NCBI GenBank assembly: GCA_045540295.1
Contig: JAZQGY010000032.1
Coordinates: 1-38,306, forward strand
Length of the DNA stretch: 38,306 bases
Direction: 5' to 3'
DNA from: SIG452 sp045540295
GTDB lineage: Bacteria > Bacillota > Clostridia > UMGS1840
Shown here: positions 16,411-24,384 of the stretch, one piece after another
Layout: the number at the start of each line of letters is the position of its first letter
Position numbering within the stretch: position 1 is the first letter of the stretch
Program-made: the position numbers and the translations under genes
The notes under the pieces: model-generated
What the model saw: only the letters and a program-made list of their open reading frames with translations
Database searches by the model: none
Told to the model about the DNA's origin: nothing

Positions 16411-16459
16411 AATTCTCCTCCCATATACCGTGATAGCATATTTTCACCGTTCTTTTCAA

Positions 16460-16804
16460 TTAACCGGCCGGCCAAGTGAGTTCTCTGCCGCCAAGCAAAT
16501 GAAAATGAATATGAAACACAGTCTGCCCTGCTGCCGCGTTACAATTGGACACAACACGGTAGCCATCCTCCGAAATACCGTTTTCTTTGGCAATTTTCGG
16601 GATTGCTTCATATATTTTAGCAATGATCTCAGCGTTTTCTGAAGTGACATCATTCAAGGTTGCAATGTGCTTTTTAGGAATTACTAAAATATGCACCGGT
16701 GCTGTGGGAGCAATGTCCCAAAACGCATATACATTTTCATCTTCGTATGCTTTTTTGGACGGGATTTCTCCCTTTATGATTTTACAGAATAAACAGTCTT
16801 CCAT
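16460..16804 (-). CDS. hinT: HIT family nucleotide hydrolase, HinT-like
   Basis: HinT-type proteins are purine nucleoside phosphoramidases that also hydrolyse aminoacyl-adenylates released by tRNA synthetases. The 114-residue protein carries the histidine triad H98-x-H100-x-H102 (HIHFH), the family start CLFCKIIKGEIP, and AFWDIAPTAPVHILVIPKKH. It lies 12 bases downstream of alaS. A role in clearing alanyl-adenylate is an attractive inference, but hinT has many different neighbours in other genomes. The ATG has GGAGGA upstream. Confidence 0.95.
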   Translation of the reverse strand: MEDCLFCKIIKGEIPSKKAYEDENVYAFWDIAPTAPVHILVIPKKHIATLNDVTSENAEIIAKIYEAIPKIAKENGISEDGYRVVSNCNAAAGQTVFHIHFHLLGGRELTWPAG

Positions 16805-16816
16805 AAAGAGTCCTCC

Positions 16817-19462
16817 TTAGAGCTGTCCTTTTAACACTTCTTCTGCTAAGCTGATGGCATCGGAAATTTTGGAAGCATCTTTACCGCCACCCTGAGCCAT
16901 ATCAGGTTTACCGCCACCGGAACCGCCTGCAGCTTTGGTAACTTCACGGATAATGTTACCTGCGTGAGCACCTTTGGCTACTGCTGCTTTATTAGCACTT
17001 GCTAAGAAGGTAATTTTATCGTCAGCGAAATTAGAAAGCACAATAACAACAGGATTTTCAGCATATTTATTCTTAATTTCATCACACAGATTACGGAGCA
17101 TTTCAACAGTTGCGCCTTCTTTTTGCGCAGTGATTAACGCTACGCCCGATACATCCTTTGCAGAGCTTAAAATTTCGTCTGCTTCCCCTTTGGAAAGTTT
17201 GGCACGCAGCTCTTCAATCTGCTGTTTCTGCGCTTTCATTTCGTCAGCAAACTGCGTTGCACGAACAGTTAAATCGGAAAGGTTATTGACTTTCAATACT
17301 TTTGCGGTTTCTTTTAACAGTTCTTCCCGTTTTGCCATATAATCCAGATAATTGGTACCGGTTACAGCCTCGATTCTTCTTACCCCTGCTGCAACGCCGC
17401 TTTCGGAAACAATTTTGAAGAGTCCTGCCTGCGCAGTATTGGTCAAATGAGTACCGCCACAGAATTCCATGGAGTAGTCACCCATGGTAACCACGCGGAC
17501 ATTATCCCCGTATTTTTCACCAAACAATGCCATTGCACCAAGTTTTTTTGCTTCGTCAATGGGCATCACTTTGCAGTTGATTTCCATAGCAGACAAAATA
17601 GCATGATTCACCAATTCTTCAGTTTTTTCGATTTCTTCGGTAGTCATTGCTTCAAAATGAGCAAAGTCAAAACGTAAACGTTCAGGGGTTACATAGGAAC
17701 CTGCCTGATGAACATGGTCGCCCAAAACAGTCTGCAATGCTTTCTGCAACAAATGAGTGGTGGAATGGTTTCTTGCAGTTGCAAGACGTTTTGCTTTATC
17801 CACTTCCATAGAAATTTCTGCGCCTTTTTCCAGCACACCGGTTTCCACAGTTACCATGTGACCGAATTTTCCGTCGGTATATTTTACGGTATCGTTAACA
17901 ACAGCTTTGAAACCGTTTGCAGATAACACACCGGTGTCACCTGCCTGTCCACCGCTTTCCCCATAAAAGACGGTAGTGTTAGTCAAAACAGTGCCGGATT
18001 CACCTGCCCCCAAAGCGTCAACCAATTCACCGTCTTTTAAAATTGCAGTAACGGTCGCTTTGGTTTCTAAAGAATCATAACCGATAAATTCGCAGAACGG
18101 CAAATCTTTAATTAATTTTGCAACTTCGTTTTCCCAACCTAAGGTGGAGGTATCGCCACGGGCATTACGAGCTTTTTCTCTTTGTTCGTTCATACAAGCC
18201 TGATACTTGTCTTCGTCTAAAGTAAAGCCGTTTTCTTCTACCACCTCTTTGGTTAAATCCAGGGGGAACCCGTATGTATCATACAGTTTGAAAGCAACTT
18301 CCCCGTCAAACACGATTTCGTTTTTCGCTTTCATATCATTGATAAAATCACTGAGCATCAGCAAGCCTGCATCAATGGTTTTATAGAATTTTTCTTCTTC
18401 GGTAGAAATAATTTTCTTAATATAATCCTGCTTTTCAGCCAGTTCCGGATAAGCATCTTTAGACTGAGAAATTACCACATCAGCCAGTTCCGTTAAGAAC
18501 ATTTTGTCAATTCCTAAAAGTTTTCCGTGACGAGCAGCACGACGGAGTAATCGACGCAGAACGTATCCTCTGCCTTCATTGGAAGGAATAACACCATCGG
18601 ATACCAAGAATACAGTGGAACGGATATGATCTGTTACCACGCGGATGGAAACGTCAGTCTCATGGGTAGCTCCATAGGTTTTTCCTGACATCTGACAAAC
18701 AGTATCCAACACTCTTTTTACAGTGTCAACTTCAAATAAGGAACCAACTCCCTGCATAATTGCAGCAATACGTTCCAGCCCCATACCGGTATCAATATTA
18801 GGATGTGCAAGACGGTTATAGTTGCCGTCTTTATCCTTATCAAACTGAGTGAATACCAGGTTCCAGAATTCCACAAAACGGTCACAATCACAGCCAACGG
18901 CACAGTCGGGGCTGCCGCATCCGTTTTCCACACCACGGTCAAAATAGATTTCCGAACAAGGACCGCAGGGACCGGTACCGATTTCCCAGAAGTTATCTTC
19001 TTTTCCTAAACGAACCATACGGTCAGGAGATACACCAACCTTTTTGGTCCAGATTTCATATGCTTCATCGTCATCTTCGTAAACGCTGACCCACAGTCTG
19101 TCTACCGGTAATTTCATACGTTCGGTAATAAATTCCCACGCCCAGCCGGTGACTTCGTTTTTAAAGTAATCGCCAAAGGAGAAATTTCCCAGCATTTCAA
19201 AGAAAGTGCCGTGACGAGCAGTTTTACCGACACGTTCAATATCAGGAGTTCTGATACATTTCTGGCAGGTGGTTACTCGTTTAGACGGAGGAGTTTCCTC
19301 CCCGGTGAAATATTTTTTTAAGGGAGCCATACCGGCATTGATTAACAATAAAGAGTTATCGTTAATCGGAACCAGCGGAAATGACTGCATTCTTAAATGT
19401 GCTTTTTCCTGGAAGAAGGATAAAAACTCTTCCCGGATTTGATTGAGTCCCATTTTTTCCAT
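16817..19462 (-). CDS. alaS: Alanyl-tRNA synthetase
   Basis: AlaRS charges tRNA-Ala and edits mischarged serine and glycine. The class II catalytic core occupies the N-terminal part (LLLINAGMAPLKKYFTG, RHGTFFEMLGNFSFGDYF, GPCGPCSEIYFD). The editing domain has HSTTH and CGGTHL, which supply the metal-binding residues, and the DHHA1 tail ends with GGGKPDMAQGGG. I use the ATG at 19462 (881 residues), which has AAAGGA upstream. A TTG 33 bases further up adds a segment that spells out the ribosome binding site, and the ATG nine bases downstream is an alternative. No T-box leader is visible in the 36-base gap upstream. Confidence 0.97.
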   Translation of the reverse strand: MEKMGLNQIREEFLSFFQEKAHLRMQSFPLVPINDNSLLLINAGMAPLKKYFTGEETPPSKRVTTCQKCIRTPDIERVGKTARHGTFFEMLGNFSFGDYFKNEVTGWAWEFITERMKLPVDRLWVSVYEDDDEAYEIWTKKVGVSPDRMVRLGKEDNFWEIGTGPCGPCSEIYFDRGVENGCGSPDCAVGCDCDRFVEFWNLVFTQFDKDKDGNYNRLAHPNIDTGMGLERIAAIMQGVGSLFEVDTVKRVLDTVCQMSGKTYGATHETDVSIRVVTDHIRSTVFLVSDGVIPSNEGRGYVLRRLLRRAARHGKLLGIDKMFLTELADVVISQSKDAYPELAEKQDYIKKIISTEEEKFYKTIDAGLLMLSDFINDMKAKNEIVFDGEVAFKLYDTYGFPLDLTKEVVEENGFTLDEDKYQACMNEQREKARNARGDTSTLGWENEVAKLIKDLPFCEFIGYDSLETKATVTAILKDGELVDALGAGESGTVLTNTTVFYGESGGQAGDTGVLSANGFKAVVNDTVKYTDGKFGHMVTVETGVLEKGAEISMEVDKAKRLATARNHSTTHLLQKALQTVLGDHVHQAGSYVTPERLRFDFAHFEAMTTEEIEKTEELVNHAILSAMEINCKVMPIDEAKKLGAMALFGEKYGDNVRVVTMGDYSMEFCGGTHLTNTAQAGLFKIVSESGVAAGVRRIEAVTGTNYLDYMAKREELLKETAKVLKVNNLSDLTVRATQFADEMKAQKQQIEELRAKLSKGEADEILSSAKDVSGVALITAQKEGATVEMLRNLCDEIKNKYAENPVVIVLSNFADDKITFLASANKAAVAKGAHAGNIIREVTKAAGGSGGGKPDMAQGGGKDASKISDAISLAEEVLKGQL

Positions 19463-19498
19463 AATTTTATATATCCTTTCTTTTAAATACAACAACAG

Positions 19499-20860
19499 TT
19501 ACTGGTCTACACCATACTTTTGCTGAATCTGCTCACGACGGTTTATCAAAATGATGGTTCCGCCGATAATCACTTGGCAGAGCACAGCATCAAATAGTAA
19601 ATTATATAGGAATAACTCTCCGCTAAGGCCTGCTTCTCCGCTGATGAAAACAGGTGCGATAAAAGCAGCCAAAGCTGTCATACATAAGAGTATCATTGTC
19701 AGATAATATGCTTTTTTTCGATCTTCCAGCTGTTTTTTCAGCTGCAGTGCACTAAATATAATCACTGCCCCAAAAAATGCCAGCACAAACCAAAAATCCG
19801 GTTGAATAAAATGCCGTTTCAAAGCACTGTAACCCTCAAAACCGTGCTTTAATTCTTGAGACTGGGGATAATTGGAATGGTATTGCTGCCGAATTTCATA
19901 ACCGTTATCCGCGCTGCGTTCCAATTTTTCCAAAATCTTAGCAGGATGCGTCAAGTAATAACTACCGATTTGTCCATAGCTTACTTGATACCTTGCATCG
20001 TTCCAAACAGCTTCTTCCACTTCATAAACGGTTGAGCCGACGTAATCCTTGGCTTCAACAGGAACTCCCAAAATTTCCAATGCTTTTGGGTCGTCATTAT
20101 CTTTGAGCACACCGTAATACACAGAATGAAATTGATTCTGCAGGTCTTTTTGAGGATACACACCGTTCCCGAAGCAAACAACACAACCTACGGATACAGC
20201 CACCGTCAACACAACAGTCACAATGCGGTACCACAGTTCTTTTTTTGCAATCAGAACAGGTAACTGACAAAGTGCCAATAGTATGCCAATCCAGAAATAA
20301 CCCGTTTTCATGCCGGCTGCCACAAAGGCTAAGACCAAATATAAAACCGTACGGCCGATTCCCGGTTTCCAAAAAAACTGAGAAATCAACGTGCATACCA
20401 TAACCAACAAAAAGCAGTATAAAGCGCCTTCCGGATTCAAAGAATTCAGATGCAACAGATAAGCAAAATCGCAAAAAACAAAAATTGCAACACCACCGAT
20501 TAACGCTTTGTACCACATTTTTTCTGTCTGCATTTTTACGAGCATATAAAAAAAGGAAACTAAGACTGCCGCAAAATACAATGTGGAAAGAATTCTCACA
20601 TCAAATCCGCTGAAAATAGCTGATAAGGGGCGCAAAATCCAATTCATAGTGCCGGTGTACCAATTTTCACAAGGAATGGAATTAAAATAGGTCTGGCAAC
20701 CGTTCTCACTGTTTAACCAGAATCCACCGGACGCAATCTGAAAATAATCAGCTCCACCCATTCCCGCAACAGGACCAAGCAAATTGCACCAAGCAAACAA
20801 AATCAGCATAAGGCCAAGTAAAGCAAATATAATTCTTTTGGAAGTCCATCCTTCCTTCAA
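19499..20860 (-). CDS. Polytopic membrane protein, possible GT-C glycosyltransferase (WsfD-like)
   Basis: A 453-residue membrane protein with about ten hydrophobic segments. After the first segment comes a short acidic motif, GGADYFQIASGGFWLN (34-49), and near residue 130 LNSLNPEGALYCFLL. Both recall the GT-C glycosyltransferase layout seen in WsfD-like glycan hexose transferases, where an acidic residue after the first membrane segment is catalytic. An extracytoplasmic loop of about 110 residues lies at about 235-340. The TTG start has GGAGG nine bases upstream, within a small hairpin. It is the first gene of the run that ends with capEFG, which fits a glycan role. The assignment is a motif impression and needs a profile search. 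Confidence 0.5.
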   Translation of the reverse strand: MKEGWTSKRIIFALLGLMLILFAWCNLLGPVAGMGGADYFQIASGGFWLNSENGCQTYFNSIPCENWYTGTMNWILRPLSAIFSGFDVRILSTLYFAAVLVSFFYMLVKMQTEKMWYKALIGGVAIFVFCDFAYLLHLNSLNPEGALYCFLLVMVCTLISQFFWKPGIGRTVLYLVLAFVAAGMKTGYFWIGILLALCQLPVLIAKKELWYRIVTVVLTVAVSVGCVVCFGNGVYPQKDLQNQFHSVYYGVLKDNDDPKALEILGVPVEAKDYVGSTVYEVEEAVWNDARYQVSYGQIGSYYLTHPAKILEKLERSADNGYEIRQQYHSNYPQSQELKHGFEGYSALKRHFIQPDFWFVLAFFGAVIIFSALQLKKQLEDRKKAYYLTMILLCMTALAAFIAPVFISGEAGLSGELFLYNLLFDAVLCQVIIGGTIILINRREQIQQKYGVDQ

Positions 20861-20866
20861 GTTATG

Positions 20867-20879
20867 ACACCTCCGGTGT
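20867..20879 (-). promoter_or_regulatory. Ribosome binding site partly held in a small hairpin
   Basis: On the minus strand ACACC and GGTGT pair around GGA, so part of the GGAGGTG ribosome binding site of the TTG-started membrane-protein gene lies in the hairpin. Only five base pairs and a three-base loop are possible, so any effect on translation is uncertain. Confidence 0.3.
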
Positions 20880-20924
20880 GAATCAAGCTAATCTCTTAAA
20901 AACATCAATACAAAAAATGGACGA

Positions 20925-20948
20925 CAAAATACCCGAAGGGATATTTTG
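20925..20948 (-). terminator. Possible weak terminator after the zinc-ribbon gene
   Basis: CAAAATACCC pairs with GGGATATTTTG, with one bulged base and a three-base loop. On the minus strand a run of six T follows about seven bases past the stem. The stem is AT-rich and the T-run is displaced, so it is weaker than the other terminators here. Confidence 0.4.
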
Positions 20949-20965
20949 CCGAGCATTCTTTCTTA

Positions 20966-21325
20966 TTATTTTAATTTTGCACCGCAGGATAAGCAGAAGT
21001 TTGCTCCATTGGGGTTGGTTTTTTTACATTCCGGGCAAACAAGCACATTTTTAATTCTGTTGATTTCTGCTTTTAAGTCATCAATTTCTGCGTATTTTTG
21101 ATCAATATCCTGCAAAAGTAATACAATATCTTCGGAAAACTCTACACCGTTTTCATAATCACGGTAAGTAAGCATCCCGATATTTTTGAAAATTTTATCA
21201 ATCTTGTTTTCTTTCTCATTAATGGCAAAAGACATTCTGGTAATTTCATAAAGATCGGTAGATTTGTCCTTTGCGTATTTTGCAGTTTTGGTTGCGGTGT
21301 GTTTCACCTGATCAAACCATGCCAT
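20966..21325 (-). CDS. Coiled-coil zinc-ribbon protein, unknown function
   Basis: A 119-residue soluble protein. Residues about 1-30 are polar and lysine-rich (VKHTATKTAKYAKDKSTDLY), 35-90 form a probable coiled coil, and the C-terminus is a zinc ribbon with CPEC and CLSC separated by ten residues. Such zinc-ribbon proteins are common in Clostridia, but I know no specific role. GGAGG precedes the ATG. It lies 71 bases downstream of the TrmH-family gene, so cotranscription with recJ-relA is possible but not shown. Confidence 0.75.
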   Translation of the reverse strand: MAWFDQVKHTATKTAKYAKDKSTDLYEITRMSFAINEKENKIDKIFKNIGMLTYRDYENGVEFSEDIVLLLQDIDQKYAEIDDLKAEINRIKNVLVCPECKKTNPNGANFCLSCGAKLK

Positions 21326-21396
21326 AATATTGTACCTCCATAATGTATAATGTAATAAAATGAATTTCCTTTTTATTGCGTATATCCGCTGACAGT

Positions 21397-22155
21397 TTAT
21401 GACTCCCCTTTTTGGCGAATCAGCTCATACATACTGACCCCGGCGGCAACAGCCACATTTAAAGATTCAATTTCCTTTGCCATCGGAATCATATAGGTCA
21501 CATCGGTAAGTTTCAAAAGTGTCTCGGATATACCGTTTGCTTCAGAACCAAACAACAGTGCTGTGTTTTCGGAAAAATCCGTATCATACAACGAAACTGC
21601 TTTGTCAGACAACGCAGCAGCATATATCAGATACCCTTTCGTCTGCAGCGAAGCAATAGAATCTTCCAGCGTCTTTTTTCGAATCAGATTCAACGAAAAA
21701 ACAGCCGACATTGCAGAACGGATTACCTTGGGGGAATACACGTCTGCACACTGCTCATCCAGAATAACATCTGTAAATCCGGTTGCCAATGCAGTGCGAA
21801 GAATGGTCCCCATATTACCCGGATCGGAAACTCCGTTTAACAGAAGAATTTTAGAAGAAGTAACCTCCTGCTCTGGGGGTATTTCAAATACCGCTGCAAC
21901 CCCCTGAGGGGTATCGGTATCAGAAATTTCCCGCATCACTTCCTTTGTGACCAGATAAGTGTTTTCACATTCGGGAACAGAATCGGAAAAACCCTGCTGC
22001 AGAAATACCATCCGTGGAGCAGCTTTTTGAATACTGTCACACACATTACGGTATCCTTCTGCCAAAAATGTGCCGGTCTGAGTACGGTATTTTTTCTGTT
22101 TAAGTTTTTTGACATCACAAACCGTTTGATTTTTAATGCTGGTGATTTCTTTCAT
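21397..22155 (-). CDS. TrmH-family (SpoU) RNA 2'-O-methyltransferase
   Basis: A 252-residue rRNA or tRNA ribose methyltransferase with an N-terminal substrate-binding domain (ITSIKNQTVCDVKKL, GTFLAEGYRNV) and a knotted SPOUT domain with DPGNMGTILRTA, LLFGSEANGIS and IPMAKEIESLNVAVAAGVSM. It is distinct from RlmB: the last motif has ESLNVAVA, the more general SpoU form. Target RNA cannot be read from sequence. It starts 17 bases after relA and is probably in the recJ-relA transcript. Confidence 0.9.
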   Translation of the reverse strand: MKEITSIKNQTVCDVKKLKQKKYRTQTGTFLAEGYRNVCDSIQKAAPRMVFLQQGFSDSVPECENTYLVTKEVMREISDTDTPQGVAAVFEIPPEQEVTSSKILLLNGVSDPGNMGTILRTALATGFTDVILDEQCADVYSPKVIRSAMSAVFSLNLIRKKTLEDSIASLQTKGYLIYAAALSDKAVSLYDTDFSENTALLFGSEANGISETLLKLTDVTYMIPMAKEIESLNVAVAAGVSMYELIRQKGES

Positions 22156-22172
22156 CTTAAAAAATCTCCGTG

Positions 22173-24347
22173 TTAAATTCGTTGTGCACTGATAACGCTC
22201 TTCACGTTATTCAAACGAACCAATATTTTGTTCAACTGATCCTGACCGGTAACGTCAATATTCAGCTGAATAAGACCGGAACCATCTTTTAAAACCTTGG
22301 CGGTCAAAGCATTGACAGGAACCTTCATATCGTTTAGCGCCAACGTTAAGTCTACCAGCAAACCGGAACGGTCAGCCGAGGTAACGGCAATGTCTACGCT
22401 GTGCGTATGCCCGTCATCCGCTTCCCAGGTAGCTTCCACCAAACGGTTTCTGTCGCCATCGGAACGTTCAATATCCCGCAGGGCAATACAGTCAGCACGG
22501 TGGATGGTGACGCCTCTACCACGGGTAATGTATCCCACAACCTTGTCACCCGGAACAGGAGAACAGCATTTTGCAGTACGAACCAGGCATCCTTCCTGCC
22601 CTTTCACCACAATCCCCTGTTTCACATGCTTTGTTGTCTTGTCTTTGGATGCATTCTGAATTTCTGCTAAAACCGTCTCATCGCTTTGCGGACGGTTCTT
22701 TTCTAAGAAATCTTCAATTCGCAGACTGATTTTCTGAGGCGTGATACCGCCGTAGCCCACGATTGCGTAAAAGTCTTCCACTCTGGCTACGCTGTATTTT
22801 TTGGAAATGTAGCCAAAGAGTTCTTCATTTTCAACCAAATCCTTCAGGGTCATATCGAACTTCTTGATTTCTTTTTCAAGCATTTCTTTACCCTTTTGGA
22901 TATTTTCTTCCCTCTTTTCCTTTTTAAACCATTGGTTTATCTTGCTGCGTGCCTGACTGGTACGGGCAATTTTCAACCAATCGGAATGAGGCCCCTGAGA
23001 GTTGGCAGAGGTAATAATCTCCACAATGTCTCCATTTTGCAGATGTTGATCAATAGGAACAATGCGGTTATTCACCTTTGCTCCCACCATTCTCCAACCT
23101 ACCGCACTATGCACCATAAAGGCAAAGTCGATGGGAGTGGAACCGCTGGGAAGACTATAAACATCTCCTTTCGGAGAAAATACAAATACCTCATCGGAAA
23201 ACAGGTCAATCTTAATGTGACTGATATATTCCGACGGGTTGGAAAAATCTTTTTCAGTTTCCAGAAGTTGGCGTACCCACTGGAATTTGTCTCCTGTGCT
23301 ATTTTTGTTTTGGGCACCTTCCTTATATTTCCAGTGAGCAGCAATCCCGTATTCTGCAGTTCTGTGCATATCCCAGGTTCTAATCTGGATTTCAAAAGGA
23401 GTACCGGCGTGACTCACCAAAGTGGTGTGTAACGATTGGTACATATTTTTCTTGGGCATACTGATGTAATCTTTAAATCTGCCCGGAATCGGTTTGTATA
23501 ACTCGTGAACACAACCTAACACGGTGTAACAGTCTGTGATGGTCCCTACAATGATACGAAGGGCAAACAAATCATAAATCCCGTCTAAGGTCAGATTCTT
23601 GGAATACATTTTTTTATAAATGCTGTAAAAATGTTTGGCTCTGCCTTCAATATGAGCCTGAACACCAATCTCAGAAAGTTTTTCTGTCAGTTGGTCTTTA
23701 ATTTCTTCCACAATCTGCAGTCTCTGTGTTCTTTTCTTAGCAATCCCGGTGGAAATTTCTTTGTATCCGATTGGATCCAGATACAACAATGAAAGGTCTT
23801 CCAGCTCCCATTTTAAGTTATAAATCCCCAAACGGTGCGCAATGGGCGCATAAATTTCCATAGTTTCCAGGGCTTTTTCACGCCGTTTTTCTTCCGGCAT
23901 ACTTTTCATGGTTCGCATATTGTGCAAACGGTCTGCCAGTTTAATGAGGATAACACGAATGTCCTTCGCCATTGCCATAAACATTTTGCGAAGATTTTCC
24001 ACCTGTTCCTCTTCCTTGGAGGAAAAATCAATTTGTCCCAGTTTGGTAACACCGTCCACAATGTTGGCAATATCTTCTCCAAACTCTTTTTTGACGTAGT
24101 CATAACCGTACTCGGTATCCTCAATGGTATCGTGTAATAATGCAGCACAAATAGATTCGTCATCTAAGTTCAGCTCTGCTATAATTTCCGCTACGGCAAA
24201 AGGATGATTATAGTATGGCTCACCGCTACGGCGAAACTGCCCTTCGTGGGCATCCTTACAAAACCGATAGGTCTTCTCCAGAAGCTCCTGGTTACATTTG
24301 GGGTTGTATTTAGTTATCTTATCTAAGAGGCGGGAAAACTGCTCCAT
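22173..24347 (-). CDS. relA: Bifunctional (p)ppGpp synthetase/hydrolase Rel
   Basis: Rel makes and degrades the stringent-response alarmone. The 724-residue protein has, in order, the HD hydrolase domain (HPFAVAEI, LLHDTIEDTEYGY), the synthetase domain (YDLFALRIIV, then GRFKDYISMPKKNMYQSLH), a TGS domain from about 390, and a C-terminal ACT domain. The RFKD motif is the charge signature of bifunctional Rel/SpoT enzymes, where synthesis-only RelA has an acidic version. With the intact HD motif this indicates both activities. It lies 37 bases after recJ, a pairing frequent in Firmicutes. Confidence 0.97.
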   Translation of the reverse strand: MEQFSRLLDKITKYNPKCNQELLEKTYRFCKDAHEGQFRRSGEPYYNHPFAVAEIIAELNLDDESICAALLHDTIEDTEYGYDYVKKEFGEDIANIVDGVTKLGQIDFSSKEEEQVENLRKMFMAMAKDIRVILIKLADRLHNMRTMKSMPEEKRREKALETMEIYAPIAHRLGIYNLKWELEDLSLLYLDPIGYKEISTGIAKKRTQRLQIVEEIKDQLTEKLSEIGVQAHIEGRAKHFYSIYKKMYSKNLTLDGIYDLFALRIIVGTITDCYTVLGCVHELYKPIPGRFKDYISMPKKNMYQSLHTTLVSHAGTPFEIQIRTWDMHRTAEYGIAAHWKYKEGAQNKNSTGDKFQWVRQLLETEKDFSNPSEYISHIKIDLFSDEVFVFSPKGDVYSLPSGSTPIDFAFMVHSAVGWRMVGAKVNNRIVPIDQHLQNGDIVEIITSANSQGPHSDWLKIARTSQARSKINQWFKKEKREENIQKGKEMLEKEIKKFDMTLKDLVENEELFGYISKKYSVARVEDFYAIVGYGGITPQKISLRIEDFLEKNRPQSDETVLAEIQNASKDKTTKHVKQGIVVKGQEGCLVRTAKCCSPVPGDKVVGYITRGRGVTIHRADCIALRDIERSDGDRNRLVEATWEADDGHTHSVDIAVTSADRSGLLVDLTLALNDMKVPVNALTAKVLKDGSGLIQLNIDVTGQDQLNKILVRLNNVKSVISAQRI

Positions 24348-24384
24348 AAACTATCCGGTTAAACCTTTCTTCCAATCAAAACAT

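Noticed and set aside
19463..19498. T-box leader expected upstream of alaS
   Set aside because: Only 36 bases separate alaS from the upstream gene, and no T-box sequence is seen there or before the first gene of the run.
20097..20516. 139-codon frame within the GT-C-like gene
   Set aside because: It lies in another frame of the same strand inside a gene supported by a start site and clear membrane segments, so it is a shadow.
22896..23432. 178-codon plus-strand frame within relA
   Set aside because: It is antisense to a well-conserved domain of Rel, has no ribosome binding site of note, and its sequence resembles no protein family.
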